DNA of 64,000 bases from Deinococcus humi (GTDB lineage: Bacteria > Deinococcota > Deinococci > Deinococcales > Deinococcaceae): contig NZ_JACHFL010000002.1 in the NCBI RefSeq assembly GCF_014201875.1, forward strand, positions 372,001-436,000, written 5' to 3'. The notes beneath the pieces are model-generated. The model made no database searches and was not told the DNA's origin. It was given only the letters and a program-made list of their open reading frames with translations. A program made the translations under genes and the position numbers. Shown here piece by piece: positions 1 through 10,299 of this stretch (its first letter is position 1; each line of letters begins with the position of its first letter).

Positions 1-2
1 TG

Positions 3-539
3 CGCCAGCCCGAGGAAGTGCGACGCCGCGTGGGCGTGGTCAACGGCGGCATGGGCCTGCCCGCCCGCCTGACCGGGCGCGAGGTTCTGCGTTCTTTTGC
101 CGGGCTGTACGGCATGGGCCGCGCCCAGACCGAGACCCGCATTGCCGAGCTGGACGCGCAACTGGAACTGGGACGCACCCTGGATGTGCGCGCCGGGGAC
201 TACAGCACCGGAATGAAACAGAAGGTGGTGATCGCCCGCGCCGTCATTCAGGACCCACCCGTGCTGATTCTGGACGAAGCGGCCAGCGGCCTGGACATCT
301 TCGCCCGGCGCACGCTGCTCGATTTTGTCCTCGCCACCCGTGCGCCGGGGCGGCTGACCCTGTATTCCACCCACGTCATGTCCGAGGCCGAGGAGGTCTG
401 TGACCGCGTGGCCATCCTGCACGAGGGGCAATTGCTGACGGTGGGCCGCATCCCTGACATTCTCGGGCAGACCGGGCAGGCCAATCTGGAACGCGCCTTC
501 TTCTCGCTGGTGCGTGGGGGTGAGCAGCGTGCGGTCTGA
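3..539 (+). CDS. ABC exporter ATP-binding subunit, 5' end missing (NatA-like)
   Basis: The reading frame is open from the left edge, so the gene begins outside the window and its Walker A loop is not seen. What remains is the second half of an ABC ATPase: the signature motif reads YSTGMKQKV rather than LSGGQ, which is typical of NatA/drug-exporter ATPases, followed by Walker [13 protein letters not shown] and the H-loop segment [14 protein letters not shown]. It powers the ABC-2 permease that follows; the stop codon lies inside the start region of that gene, so the two are translationally coupled. Substrate is unknown; sodium or peptide/drug efflux is typical for the family. Confidence 0.9.
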   Translation, partial: RQPEEVRRRVGVVNGGMGLPARLTGREVLRSFAGLYGMGRAQTETRIAELDAQLELGRTLDVRAGDYSTGMKQKVVIARAVIQDPPVLILDEAASGLDIFARRTLLDFVLATRAPGRLTLYSTHVMSEAEEVCDRVAILHEGQLLTVGRIPDILGQTGQANLERAFFSLVRGGEQRAV

Positions 540-1806
540 GGGGCGCCCTTCTCAGGGCATCCGCTCGAACATGGTCTGGCGGATCGCCACCCGCGATCTG
601 CTGTCTACCCTGCGGGACCGCCGCACCCTGAGCGCCACCATTCTCATGCCGTTGATCCTGATTCCAGCGCTGTCGCTCGGCCTGCCCCTCCTGCTGGGCA
701 GCTTTATCGGTGGGCAGCAGCAGGAGCGGCAGAAGGTGGGCGTGGTGGGCACCCTGCCCCAGGAGTTACGCACCGCACTGGAGCAGGATGAGAAGGTCAA
801 TGGCAAGACGGTGCGCGCAGGCGTCACCCTTGTTTCCGTCAAGGACCCGACACAGGCGGTGCAGTCCGGCGATGTGGAGGCCGCGATCCAGGCGCCTACA
901 GCGCTGCCCACCCGCGCCGGAGAGGGCAGCGCCGCGCTGGAGGTCTACGCCAAGCTCAGCAGCTTGCGGGCTCAGGCCGGGGCCTACGGCAAAGTGCAGG
1001 ACGTGGTAGACAGCTACAACCGCACATTGACCCTGGACCGCTTGGAGGGCCTGGGCCTCGGCGCGGACACCCTGACGCCCGTGACCATCAAATCCATTGA
1101 CGCCAGCCCCGCGCAGGAGCAGCGCAGCGGACAACTGGCCTTCCTGATCCCTTTCCTGATGCTCCAGTTCATCCTGTCGGGCGGTATGGCCACCGCCATC
1201 GACGCCACCGCCGGGGAGAAGGAACGCGGCACCCTGGAAAGCCTGCTGGTCTCTCCGGTGCGCCGCGCCGAGGTGGTCACCGGCAAGTTGCTGGCGACCA
1301 CCATCACGGCCCTGACCAGCGCGTGCTTCAGCGTGGTGGGCTTCGTGATCAGCGGGCTGGTGGCCGCCATGTTCGTGAACAACAGAGACGGCCTGGGGGC
1401 GGAGATCACCAGCTCAATGGGTGGACAGCTGACCCTGACCCCCGGTGGCACGCTGGGCATGCTGGGGCTGGCCGCCAGCGCCGCCCTGATCATCAGCGCC
1501 GTCCTGATCGCCATTGGCATTTACGCCCGCAGTTTCAAGGAGGCGCAGACGTACATCGCCCCGCTGACGTTGGTGATCGTGCTGCCCGCCGTGATGCTGC
1601 AATTCGCCGATTTCCTAACCCTGAACACCGCCGTGTACGCCGTGCCGCTGTTCGGGTCGATGGTCTCCATCCTAAACATCGTCAAGGGCGCGGCGCAGGC
1701 GGACCAGATCCTGCTCGCCATCCTCGCCAACCTGATCGGCGCGGCCCTGCTGTCGCTGCTGGCCCTGCGCTCGTTCGGGCGGGAGGAAGTGATCTTCAGG
1801 AATTGA
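514..1806 (+). CDS. ABC-2 type exporter permease (NatB-like)
   Basis: Membrane subunit of the exporter whose ATPase is immediately upstream. The protein has an N-terminal membrane segment ([19 protein letters not shown]), a large extracytoplasmic domain of about 170 residues, then a conserved stretch [18 protein letters not shown] followed by five more hydrophobic segments. This layout (one helix, big loop, five helices) is that of NatB/CcmB-like ABC-2 permeases. The start is uncertain: GTG 514 and GTG 529 overlap the ATPase gene, and an ATG at 571 begins the conserved part ([11 protein letters not shown]). A strong terminator follows. Confidence 0.87.
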   Translation: MGVSSVRSEGRPSQGIRSNMVWRIATRDLLSTLRDRRTLSATILMPLILIPALSLGLPLLLGSFIGGQQQERQKVGVVGTLPQELRTALEQDEKVNGKTVRAGVTLVSVKDPTQAVQSGDVEAAIQAPTALPTRAGEGSAALEVYAKLSSLRAQAGAYGKVQDVVDSYNRTLTLDRLEGLGLGADTLTPVTIKSIDASPAQEQRSGQLAFLIPFLMLQFILSGGMATAIDATAGEKERGTLESLLVSPVRRAEVVTGKLLATTITALTSACFSVVGFVISGLVAAMFVNNRDGLGAEITSSMGGQLTLTPGGTLGMLGLAASAALIISAVLIAIGIYARSFKEAQTYIAPLTLVIVLPAVMLQFADFLTLNTAVYAVPLFGSMVSILNIVKGAAQADQILLAILANLIGAALLSLLALRSFGREEVIFRN

Positions 1807-1820
1807 ATGGACGAAAGCTC

Positions 1821-1871
1821 GGGCCGCCTCCCACGCACTTCAGCTTGAACGCGCGGGAGGCGGCCCGCTTT
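1821..1871. terminator. Bidirectional intrinsic terminator between convergent genes
   Basis: A perfect 12-bp stem, GGGCCGCCTCCC at 1821-1832 pairing with 1855-1866, followed by GCTTTT on the plus strand; the minus strand also has a short T stretch after the stem. It serves both the permease and the convergent hydrolase gene. Confidence 0.8.
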
Positions 1872-1884
1872 TCGGGTGCGGACT

Positions 1885-2868
1885 TTACCGCTGCCCGGCC
1901 CAGAAAGCGTCAAGCGCCGCCTTGACCTCCGGCATCTTCTCGAACTGCGGCAGGCCATCAGTGCCCTCGATCCGTACGGCCCTCACGCCGTCCTGCTGCG
2001 TGAACTGTTGCAGGCGGTCAAAGCTGACGAAGCCGTCCTGGTCGTAGAGGACGATTACCGGAATGGTCAGCTTGCTGTACAGCTCACCGTAAGCGTCATC
2101 AGTAAACAGCTGTCCACTGATGAAGTACACCGGGGCGTACTTCGCACCCGGCTGGCGGCTGGTGTCCAGCGAGTACGCCACCAGTCCGCTCTCCACTGGT
2201 CCCCGGAACGAGCGACTCAGGAAGAATTCAATGCTGGGTTTCGTCCGCAGCGCAGCGTACAGCGGCGTGCTGACCGCGTTCAGCCGGTCATACAGTTTCC
2301 TGCCGCCGTCTTCCGCATTGGCCTCCTGCGTGCCGCCGCGCGGTTGACCCAGGCCGCTGGGGCTGATCAGCGCCAGACTGCGGATACGCGGCTCACTCAG
2401 CGCGGCGCGGGCGGCGAACTCGCTGCCCAGGCTGAGGCCCACCACGTCCACCTCTGTCCCGATTTGCGCCACCAAGGCATTCAGGGAACGGGTCATCAGC
2501 TCCTTGGTGTACGTCGTGTCCGGGCGGGCGCTGCTGCCAAATCCAGGCCACTCCAGCGCGTAGACCGGGCGGGTGCCCACGTAGGCGTCCCACACCGGTT
2601 TCATCTCGTAGGCGCTGGCGGCGGCGTTCACGCTGGGGGTCAGCACCAGCGGGCGGCCCTCACCGCGCGTGTCGGCGTAGTACGCCACCTGTCCGAAGCC
2701 AGGCAACTCTAGGTATTTCCGCTCGCCGCTCACGGCAGGCCGCAGGTCGGCGGTGGCCCTGGCGTCTGGCACGGCCGCCGTGGTGGCCGTGGGAGCGCAG
2801 GCGGCCAGGCCGACGGCCACCGCTCCGGCCAGCAGGATCAGGGCGACGGTCTTGCGGTTGATCTTCAT
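1885..2868 (-). CDS. Alpha/beta-hydrolase fold lipoprotein
   Basis: The N-terminus is a lipoprotein signal: MKINRK, a hydrophobic stretch, then LAAC with Cys24, so the protein should be exported and lipid-anchored. The rest is an alpha/beta hydrolase: GLSLGSEFA places the nucleophile at Ser146 and LYDQDGF gives an acid near Asp276. The usual histidine near the C-terminus (a GLPH-like turn in relatives) is here GLPQFE, about residue 305-310, so the catalytic His appears to be replaced by Gln. It may be a non-catalytic or atypical member. It stands alone, convergent with the exporter genes. Substrate unknown. Confidence 0.8.
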   Translation of the reverse strand: MKINRKTVALILLAGAVAVGLAACAPTATTAAVPDARATADLRPAVSGERKYLELPGFGQVAYYADTRGEGRPLVLTPSVNAAASAYEMKPVWDAYVGTRPVYALEWPGFGSSARPDTTYTKELMTRSLNALVAQIGTEVDVVGLSLGSEFAARAALSEPRIRSLALISPSGLGQPRGGTQEANAEDGGRKLYDRLNAVSTPLYAALRTKPSIEFFLSRSFRGPVESGLVAYSLDTSRQPGAKYAPVYFISGQLFTDDAYGELYSKLTIPVIVLYDQDGFVSFDRLQQFTQQDGVRAVRIEGTDGLPQFEKMPEVKAALDAFWAGQR

Positions 2869-2971
2869 CCTTTTATCCTGATCGGCGGGGAGAGAAACTG
2901 TCTGTTTGCCGCCGTACGGTTCCCTTCACGTTCGGCCACTGCTGTTTCGGCCCGTCTGTGTTCCGGGCCGC

Positions 2972-2977
2972 TAGACT
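2972..2977 (+). promoter_or_regulatory. -10 box for a leaderless transcript
   Basis: TAGACT lies 8 bases before the ATG at 2986 and there is no Shine-Dalgarno sequence, which fits a transcript starting at or beside the start codon. Confidence 0.55.
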
Positions 2978-2985
2978 GCGGCCTG

Positions 2986-3975
2986 ATGCGTCCTGACCTG
3001 CTGTCCCGCGTGCTGTCGCTGTTGCCCGATTCCGGGACACGCCCCGAATACCAGCAGTACCACGAGATGTTGCGCGATTACCCCCAGCGCGGTGGCAAGG
3101 GCATTCGCAGCGAACTGTTGCTGGCCAGTGCCCGCGCGCACGGCGTTGGCCAGGAGACCCCGGAGTGGGAGGCGGCCCTGTGGCTGGCCGCCGCGCTCGA
3201 ACTGTTCCAGAACTGGGTGCTAATCCACGACGACATTGAGGACGACTCGGAAGAAAGGAGAGGTCAGCCCGCGCTGCACCGACTGCACGGCGTGCCTCTG
3301 GCGATCAACGCCGGGGACGCCCTGCACGCCTACATGTGGGCCGCCGTCCACCGCGCGGACGTGCCCGGCACCATGCCTGAGTTCCTGAACATGATCCACC
3401 ACACCGCCCAGGGTCAGCACCTGGATCTGTGCTGGGTGGAGGACCGCCGCTGGGATCTGGTGGAAGACGATTATCTGGAGATGGTGCGCCAGAAGACCGC
3501 CTACTACACGGTGGTCATTCCGTTGCGGCTGGGGGCACTGGCAGCGGGTGTGGCGCCGTCCGAACAGTTCACTCCGGCAGGGCTGGCCCTGGGGACGGCT
3601 TTCCAGATCCGGGACGATGTCCTGAATCTGGCGGGCGACGCGGCCAAGTACGGCAAGGAAATCGGTGGCGACCTGCTGGAGGGCAAGCGGACCATGATCG
3701 TGCTGCACTGGCTCCGAACGGCCCCCGATGCCCAGCGGCAGGCTTTTCTCACCCAGATGGGCCTCAACCGCCCGGACAAGGATCTTCAGATGGTTGCTGA
3801 CATTCACCGCTGGCTGCTGGAGAGCGGCAGTGTGAACTATGCCCAGGACTACGCTCATGCCCAGGCTGAGGAGGGGCTGGCGCTGCTGTCGCAGGCTTTC
3901 CAGCACGCACCAGACCAGGTGGCTGCAGCCGAGATGCTGGCTGCCATGCGCGAACTGGCCACGCGTGAGGCCTGA
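2986..3975 (+). CDS. Polyprenyl (geranylgeranyl-type) diphosphate synthase
   Basis: Trans-isoprenyl diphosphate synthase, 329 residues, the usual family length. It condenses isopentenyl diphosphate with allylic diphosphates. Visible motifs are GGKGIR near residue 36, the first aspartate-rich motif HDDIEDDSEERRG near residue 80, and the second motif FQIRDDVLNLAGD followed by YGKEIGGDLLEGKR. The second motif reads DDVLN rather than DDxxD, a form seen in some geranylgeranyl diphosphate synthases. In this organism it could feed carotenoid synthesis (crtI lies about 22 kb away) or quinone side chains; chain length cannot be decided from the sequence alone. ATG 2986 was chosen because the -10 box sits just before it. 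Confidence 0.85.
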   Translation: MRPDLLSRVLSLLPDSGTRPEYQQYHEMLRDYPQRGGKGIRSELLLASARAHGVGQETPEWEAALWLAAALELFQNWVLIHDDIEDDSEERRGQPALHRLHGVPLAINAGDALHAYMWAAVHRADVPGTMPEFLNMIHHTAQGQHLDLCWVEDRRWDLVEDDYLEMVRQKTAYYTVVIPLRLGALAAGVAPSEQFTPAGLALGTAFQIRDDVLNLAGDAAKYGKEIGGDLLEGKRTMIVLHWLRTAPDAQRQAFLTQMGLNRPDKDLQMVADIHRWLLESGSVNYAQDYAHAQAEEGLALLSQAFQHAPDQVAAAEMLAAMRELATREA

Positions 3976-4108
3976 AAGATAAAGACCCTGTCAATTGCGA
4001 CGCGAATCGTGGGACCGGAAATTTATCGGCTGGAACAGCGTTGAAGCAGCTCTTAACGCACGGCTCTCACAGGGCCACGCGTCCAGTATTTACAGACCTC
4101 ACCACCAA

Positions 4109-4124
4109 CCTAACGCTCGTTAGG
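4109..4124 (+). promoter_or_regulatory. TetR-type (PaaR-like) operator over the paaA promoter
   Basis: A perfect 16-base palindrome, CCTAACGCTCGTTAGG, fits the CNAACGNNCGTTNG site reported for the Thermus phenylacetate repressor PaaR. A -10 box TAAACT (4125-4130) follows immediately, so a bound repressor would block transcription of paaABCD. The identical 14-base core occurs again at 22632-22645. Confidence 0.75.
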
Positions 4125-4155
4125 TAAACTGGGGGTATCTCAGGAGGTACTTCCT

Positions 4156-5121
<966 letters not shown>

Positions 5122-5201
5122 AACCGGGAGGTGGGGGGGCCACCAGCCCCTTCCTGTTCGACCCTTCTGCCTCGCTCCACACGCCCAACCAAAGGACATC
5201 C

Positions 5202-5855
5202 ATGACCCAAGTTCATCCCGAGACCCAGTGGCCACGCTGGGAAATTTTCAAGCAGGACAGCGAGAAACGTCCGTATCAGGCAGTGGGGAGCGTCCATGCC
5301 GGCGATCCTGATCATGCCCTGTTGACTGCCCGCAACGTGTTCGTGCGTCGCCCCGCCGCCGTCAGCCTGTGGGCGGTGCGCGAGGCCGACATCCTGATCG
5401 CCACGCCGGAAGAGGCCGCGTCTCGTCCGGAATTGTTTCAGACGCCAGGTGAGGCCGAGACCTACCACGTGGGTGTCAAGAAGTCCCACAAGCGCAGCAT
5501 GACCTTCGTCGATCTGGTGGGGACGGTGGACGCCAGCGGCCCCGGCGACGCCCTGCGACAGGCAAAGGAACAACATGCCGACGCTCTGGCGTGGCTGGTC
5601 TTTCCCTCCTCGGCGATCGTCCGCACAGATGACGATCCTGGCACTGTGGAAAGCTGGTTTGCTCCGGCCAGGGACAAAACCTACAAGCAACAGCAGTATT
5701 ACGGCGTGATCGGCAAGCACGTTGGCGAGCTGAAACGCAGTGGGCGCATGCCTGGCCGCGCCACCGAGGAAGCACCTGGGGCCGGTCACAGGGGCGATGA
5801 CCATCCACACGACGCGTTCCCTGCCGAACAGACCGCGCATGAGGTGAAGCGATGA
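5202..5855 (+). CDS. paaB: Phenylacetyl-CoA epoxidase subunit PaaB, tandem-domain form
   Basis: PaaB bridges the PaaA/PaaC core of the epoxidase. This protein has 217 residues, about twice the length of the roughly 95-residue proteobacterial form. The first half is canonical PaaB ([16 protein letters not shown] ... [13 protein letters not shown]). The second half repeats the same pattern in diverged form ([33 protein letters not shown]), which suggests an internal duplication. A low-complexity, His/Asp-rich tail follows. The 3' end overlaps paaC by the ATGA of 5852-5855, so translation is coupled. Confidence 0.88.
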   Translation: MTQVHPETQWPRWEIFKQDSEKRPYQAVGSVHAGDPDHALLTARNVFVRRPAAVSLWAVREADILIATPEEAASRPELFQTPGEAETYHVGVKKSHKRSMTFVDLVGTVDASGPGDALRQAKEQHADALAWLVFPSSAIVRTDDDPGTVESWFAPARDKTYKQQQYYGVIGKHVGELKRSGRMPGRATEEAPGAGHRGDDHPHDAFPAEQTAHEVKR

Positions 5856-6631
5856 CCGCGTCCGTCCCCGTCCTTTCTGACACGCAGCAGGTGGTCCTGA
5901 TCCGCAAGCTCACGGCCCTGGCCGACGATGAGATCATCCTGGCGCAGCGCGGCGGTGAGTGGACCGGCCACGCCCCGATTCTGGAAGAGGACATTGCGCT
6001 GGCGAACATCGCGCAGGACGAGCTGGGTCACGCGGGGCTGTATCTGGAACTGCGCCGTGCGCTGGACGGCCATGATCCGGACGCGCTGGCCTTCACCCGC
6101 AGCGCCGACGAGTTCACATGTGCCCGCTTCGTGGAACTGCCCAAGGGTGACTGGGCCTTCACCATGCTGCGCCAGTATCTATATGACGCCTACGAGGCGC
6201 TGTGGCTGGACGCGGCCCGCCAGAGCAGCTATGAGCCGCTGGCCGAGGTAGCGAACAAGGCCTTCCGCGAGGAACGCTTCCATCTGCAGCACACCGCTCT
6301 GTGGGTGGAACGGCTGGCGCTGGGCACCCCGGAAAGCATGCGCCGCACGCAGGCCGCCCTCAATGCCCTGTGGCCGTTTGTCGGACAGCTCTTTCAGCCG
6401 GTGACGGGTGAGGACGAATTGCTGGCGGCGGGTGTGCTGCCTGACCTGGATGCCGTCAAGACCCGCTGGGACGGTCTGGTTCTTCCTCACCTGACCGTTC
6501 AGTGCGGCCTGAGCCTGCCACCCGCTGGAGCCGAGCAACCCGGACGTGACAGCCACACCGAATATCTCGTGCCACTGCTGGAGGAGATGCAACGGGTGTA
6601 CCGCGCCCACCCCGACGCGGAGCTGTGGTAA
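5852..6631 (+). CDS. paaC: Phenylacetyl-CoA epoxidase structural subunit PaaC
   Basis: Ferritin-like partner of PaaA in the epoxidase core, 259 residues. Segments that correspond to di-iron motifs are [16 protein letters not shown] near residue 50 and [13 protein letters not shown] near residue 140; in characterised enzymes PaaC is structural and PaaA holds the working iron centre. It begins in the stop codon of paaB (ATGA). It is followed after about 30 bases by paaD. Confidence 0.93.
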   Translation: MTASVPVLSDTQQVVLIRKLTALADDEIILAQRGGEWTGHAPILEEDIALANIAQDELGHAGLYLELRRALDGHDPDALAFTRSADEFTCARFVELPKGDWAFTMLRQYLYDAYEALWLDAARQSSYEPLAEVANKAFREERFHLQHTALWVERLALGTPESMRRTQAALNALWPFVGQLFQPVTGEDELLAAGVLPDLDAVKTRWDGLVLPHLTVQCGLSLPPAGAEQPGRDSHTEYLVPLLEEMQRVYRAHPDAELW

Positions 6632-6662
6632 GCGCCCTCTGAGCCAATCTAAAGGAGTCAAC

Positions 6663-7163
6663 ATGACTGCCCCCCAATCCCAACTCACCCCGCAAGCCAT
6701 CTGGGCCGCGCTGGACGGGGTCCCAGATCCCGAAATCCCCGTTGTGTCCGTGACCGACATGGGCATGGTCAGGGACGTGCAGATCGGGGAGAGTGGCGCG
6801 GTGACGGTGACGTTCACCCCCACCTTCAGCGGTTGCCCGGCCCTGCACGTGATCCGCGACAGCATCGGGCAGGCGGTGCGTGAGCTGGGGGCGTCGGCGG
6901 TGGAGGTCAGGAGCACCCTGACGCCGCCGTGGACGACGGACTGGATCAAGGACGACGCCCGCGAACGCCTGCGCCAGTACGGCATCGCCCCGCCCGCCCC
7001 TGCCGAGGACGGCCTGATTCAGCTCCAGGCCGACGCCACCCGCTGCCCCCGGTGCGGAAGTTTCGATGTGCGGATGACTGGCAGCTTCGGCCCAACCCTG
7101 TGCAAGCGGCTGTATGTCTGCGAGGCGTGTAAGGAACCATTTGAGGGCTTCAAGAGCATGTAG
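6663..7163 (+). CDS. paaD: Phenylacetate pathway iron-sulfur assembly-type protein PaaD
   Basis: PaaD belongs to the MIP18/DUF59 family and is thought to mature the metal or iron-sulfur centres of the epoxidase. The protein has 166 residues: an N-terminal DUF59 domain ([29 protein letters not shown]) and a C-terminal zinc ribbon with two Cys pairs (CPRCGSF and [14 protein letters not shown]). ATG 6663 was chosen because AAAGGAG lies 6-12 bases upstream. It is the last gene of the operon and is followed by an unusually long perfect hairpin. Confidence 0.92.
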   Translation: MTAPQSQLTPQAIWAALDGVPDPEIPVVSVTDMGMVRDVQIGESGAVTVTFTPTFSGCPALHVIRDSIGQAVRELGASAVEVRSTLTPPWTTDWIKDDARERLRQYGIAPPAPAEDGLIQLQADATRCPRCGSFDVRMTGSFGPTLCKRLYVCEACKEPFEGFKSM

Positions 7164-7174
7164 GACCTTTGAAG

Positions 7175-7228
7175 GCACAGAATGAATGCGCCCTCCTCAT
7201 TTGCGAGGAGGGCGCATTCATTCTGTGC
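7175..7228. terminator. Long perfect hairpin between convergent genes
   Basis: Two 24-base arms (7175-7198 and 7205-7228) are perfectly complementary around a 6-base loop. It lies between the paaD stop and the end of the convergent gene, so it most likely terminates transcription in both directions. It lacks a long T tract; the lower stem is A/T-rich instead. Confidence 0.7.
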
Positions 7229-7235
7229 TCCTGTC

Positions 7236-7613
7236 TCAGGCCACGCCCTTCAAAGCCCCGTCCAGCAACAGATCCAGCCGCTGCTCGGTAAAGGGACGCT
7301 TGCCTTCCACCAGGCCGTTCTGCCCGGCATGCAGGTGCCAGTGCTTGCTGCCACCCATCAGGCGCAGGCTGACCCCTTTCAGGTCTGCGTGCCGGGGGCT
7401 CACCGCCGCCACGATCAGGGGTTGTCCGGCCACACCCACGCTCACGCTCATTACAGTGGTGGGCAGGTCGTAGGGACGCTCCATGCGGTAGATGTAGTCG
7501 GGGAAGTCGGCCACCTTCTCGAAGGTCAGCCCACGTGCGGCGGCTCCGGCCTCCAGCCAGCCGAGCAATTCCATCCACTGCGTATACAGCGCCGAATCGG
7601 ATACGTGTGCCAT
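7236..7613 (-). CDS. Conserved hypothetical protein
   Basis: A 125-residue soluble protein that I do not recognise. It has no signal peptide or membrane segment. Visible landmarks are FPDYIYRMERPYDLPTTVMSVSV and GGSKHWHLHAGQNG, a mixed alpha/beta composition. Two ATGs are possible, 7628 and 7613; 7613 was chosen because a TATGCT -10-like box lies 10 bases upstream, the leaderless pattern common in this genome. Codon use is like its neighbours, so it is probably a native gene. Confidence 0.6.
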   Translation of the reverse strand: MAHVSDSALYTQWMELLGWLEAGAAARGLTFEKVADFPDYIYRMERPYDLPTTVMSVSVGVAGQPLIVAAVSPRHADLKGVSLRLMGGSKHWHLHAGQNGLVEGKRPFTEQRLDLLLDGALKGVA

Positions 7614-7692
7614 GTTGTGGGGCAGCATAGCGCAGCCACCAGGCGTTTCTGCAGAGGCGAAGGAAAAAGGAACGGAGGCGCAAGAGGAAACC

Positions 7693-8244
7693 ATGCGGCG
7701 AATCATCGTGATCGGCACCACCGGCAGTGGCAAGACCACCCTGGCGCAGGCTGTTGCCGCCAGACTCGGCCTGCCGCACGGCGAGCAGGACAGTTGGAAC
7801 CATCTGGCCGGCTGGCAGGAGGCGCCGCTGTCCCAGTTCCGCGCGGCGGTGGAGACCTTCACCGCCCAGCCCGCCTGGGTGATGGACGGCAACTACACCA
7901 AGGCGCGGGATATAGGCTGGGCGCGGGCCGACACGCTGGTGTGGCTGGATTACCCTGGGCAGGTGGTGTTCTGGCGCGTGCTCAGCCGAACGTTCCGGCG
8001 GGTGCTGGGCCGACAGGAGTTGTGGAACGGTAACCGCGAGACCTGGCGAGGAGCCGTGCAGGCCGACGCGCCGCTGCGGTGGCTGTTCAGAACGCACTGG
8101 CGCCGGCGCCGGGAAACGCCGGGGCTGGCCGCCAGTTACTCGAATCTGACCCTGATCCGCTTGCGCTCCCCGCGCGAGGCGCAGCGCTGGCTCCAGAGCC
8201 TCACTCCTGCAGGAGAATCCGCCCGCCCGCCGCGTCCAGCGTGA
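7693..8244 (+). CDS. P-loop adenylate kinase-like NTPase (FlaR/topology-modulation type)
   Basis: A small P-loop protein of 183 residues. The Walker A motif GTTGSGKTTLAQ is at residues 8-19, and the segment VMDGNYTKARDIGW followed by DTLVWLDYP is the pattern of the adenylate kinase-like proteins often labelled topology modulation protein. The true substrate of the family is not settled; nucleotide or small-molecule phosphorylation is possible. ATG 7693 follows an AGAGGA ribosome site. Its 3' end overlaps the convergent amylase gene by 44 bases. Confidence 0.75.
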   Translation: MRRIIVIGTTGSGKTTLAQAVAARLGLPHGEQDSWNHLAGWQEAPLSQFRAAVETFTAQPAWVMDGNYTKARDIGWARADTLVWLDYPGQVVFWRVLSRTFRRVLGRQELWNGNRETWRGAVQADAPLRWLFRTHWRRRRETPGLAASYSNLTLIRLRSPREAQRWLQSLTPAGESARPPRPA

Positions 8245-10018
8245 CCTTACCGCCGCGTAAACCTTGTCCGCTCAGGGCATCGCGCCACTCGCCCGCAGGC
8301 AGGGTCAAGCTGACGTGATGGGCCTCTGGCCGGCGACTGGCCAGCACCACGGCCCGCTCCGTGCGCCCGTCGCGGTGCGTGTACTCGCGCAGAAAGGCTA
8401 TAGCGTCAGCCTCGGCGTGCAGGAAGCTCAGCGAACCTTCCTGCAAGACGTGGGTCTGGCGGCGCAGGTGGATGAGCGCCCGCACCCTGGCGCGCAGCTC
8501 TGCATCCCACTTTGCCTCGTCCCAGGGCATCGGCTCGCGGCACCACGGCATGTTGCCGGGGCGGCTCTGGGTCACGCCTACCTCTGAACCGTAATACGTG
8601 CACGGCACGCCCGCATAGCCCATCAGCAGCGTGCAGGCCGCCAGAAATTTGGTGCGGTCATTCCCGACGCGGAACATGGCCCGGCCGATGTCGTGGGATT
8701 CGAGCAGGTTGAACATGCTCAGCGCCACCTGCGGCGGCAACGCGTGGTAGGCGTCCCACAGGATGTCGGCCAGTTCGGTGCCGTCCAGGCGGCTGGGTTC
8801 GCCGTAGTACGTGGCGCCTGCGATCCACTGCACCACCGGCAGACCGAAGCCGTGGTAGTTCATGCTGGCGTCCTCGCCCGTGCCGTCCAGCGCATGTTCG
8901 GGGTCGTAGAAGCGTTCGCCGAATACGTAGGCGTCGGCCCGTTCCTCGCGCGCCGCCCGCTTGAGGATGCGGTGCAGCGGCAGGTTGTCCTCGTCGGTGC
9001 CGCCTGCCCCGATCATGTGGGCCACGTCCAGTCGCCAGCCGGAAGCGCCGCGCCGCAGCCAGTGGCGCACCACACTTTCCTCGCCGTCCAGAAACTCCTG
9101 CGCCGCGTATTCGTTGCGGTAGTCGATCTTGGGCAGCGTCGGCACGTCGAAAAACGAATGATAGGGAGGCTTGCCCGCCTCGTCGCGCCAGCTGAACAGG
9201 GCACGCTGCGGCGAGCTTTCATCGTCCAGCGCCGCCTGAAACAGCGCATTCTCGTTGCCCATGTGGTTGAACACGCCGTCCAGCACGATATGTATCCCCG
9301 CCGCGTCAGCCGCTGCCGTCAGCTCATCCCAGGCCACGTCGCCGCCCAGATGCGGATCGACGTGGCGGTAGTCGGTGATGTCGTAGCGGTGGTTGCTGGG
9401 CGAAACGAAGATGGGCGTCAGCCACAGCGCATTCACGCCCAGATCGCTCAGGTAGGGCAGCGCCTGTGTCACCCCGTTCAGATCGCCGCCGTAGTGACCG
9501 TGAATGTCGCCCCAGGCGTCCACGGGCTGGTCCCAGGGCACATGTTCTACCTCGCGCCCCGCATAGATGTATTCGCCAGTCTGCACGTCATTGCCCGGGT
9601 CGCCGTTGCGGAAGCGGTCCGGGAAGATCTGGTAGAAGACGCACTTCCAGGCCCATTCGGGGGCCACGTAGCCGGCCAGATACTGGAACCAGTTGCGGAA
9701 GCCCCGGCGGGTGTGGTGCAGGCCCAGCGCCGTCAGATTCAGATGATCGTCCGGCAGGTTCAGCTGCCAGGCGTAGCGCACCCGTGAGTCGTGGACGGGC
9801 AGTTCGGCCTCAAACCAGCGTCCTTCGCCCTCCATACCCGTGATTTCATGTGCCCCGGTCAGTTCGATTTCACCCACGCGCACGAAGCGCAGGCCCACGG
9901 ACTGCACGGGCAGGGTGGTTCTCAGCCTGAGCCGGACGGTTTCGCCCTTGGCAGCGCCAAGGCGTTCGGTGTAGGCAGGGGTGTGGTCATGCTGGGCGTT
10001 GAGCGTCATAGGGGTCAT
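8201..10018 (-). CDS. GH13 alpha-glucan hydrolase (neopullulanase/cyclomaltodextrinase-like)
   Basis: Glycoside hydrolase family 13 enzyme of 605 residues acting on alpha-glucans or maltodextrins. An N-terminal beta domain (about residues 1-115) precedes the catalytic barrel. All conserved GH13 regions are present: DGVFNHMG (region I), GWRLDVAHM with the nucleophile Asp (II), VFGERF with the acid/base Glu (III) and LLESHD (IV). There is no signal peptide, so it should act in the cytoplasm. ATG 10018 was chosen because GGAGG lies four bases upstream. The domain order suggests the neopullulanase/cyclomaltodextrinase group, but substrate preference is inferred. Confidence 0.88.
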   Translation of the reverse strand: MTPMTLNAQHDHTPAYTERLGAAKGETVRLRLRTTLPVQSVGLRFVRVGEIELTGAHEITGMEGEGRWFEAELPVHDSRVRYAWQLNLPDDHLNLTALGLHHTRRGFRNWFQYLAGYVAPEWAWKCVFYQIFPDRFRNGDPGNDVQTGEYIYAGREVEHVPWDQPVDAWGDIHGHYGGDLNGVTQALPYLSDLGVNALWLTPIFVSPSNHRYDITDYRHVDPHLGGDVAWDELTAAADAAGIHIVLDGVFNHMGNENALFQAALDDESSPQRALFSWRDEAGKPPYHSFFDVPTLPKIDYRNEYAAQEFLDGEESVVRHWLRRGASGWRLDVAHMIGAGGTDEDNLPLHRILKRAAREERADAYVFGERFYDPEHALDGTGEDASMNYHGFGLPVVQWIAGATYYGEPSRLDGTELADILWDAYHALPPQVALSMFNLLESHDIGRAMFRVGNDRTKFLAACTLLMGYAGVPCTYYGSEVGVTQSRPGNMPWCREPMPWDEAKWDAELRARVRALIHLRRQTHVLQEGSLSFLHAEADAIAFLREYTHRDGRTERAVVLASRRPEAHHVSLTLPAGEWRDALSGQGLRGGKVTLDAAGGRILLQE

Positions 10019-10168
10019 GTGTCCTCCGAATGGACCGCGCGGCACGGCCTTTCCCGGATGTCTGGGGAAGAGGTCGTGCCGCGCGGCGGGCAAGCGTTGC
10101 CTGTGGGTTGTGTACCGTCTGCCCAACAGTCTGGCGGCGTATGCGCCACAGGTCAAGCCTGCTTCAGC

Positions 10169-10196
10169 TTGCAATCCTGCTTTCTACATGTAACAC
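10169..10196 (+). promoter_or_regulatory. Putative promoter and operator of the GntR gene
   Basis: TTGCAA (10169-10174) and TAACAC (10191-10196) are spaced by 16 bases. The palindrome TACATGTA (10185-10192) overlaps the -10 box and is a plausible autoregulatory GntR site. Promoter and operator are inferred. Confidence 0.4.
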
Positions 10197-10299
10197 TCTC
10201 TCTGTTCAAAAACTCTACAGGTGGCAGTCGTTCGCAGGTCAGACCTGACGGCTGAAAGGAGGTCTGCCTCTGCTCCAACCGATTGCCAGCGCCCGTGTT

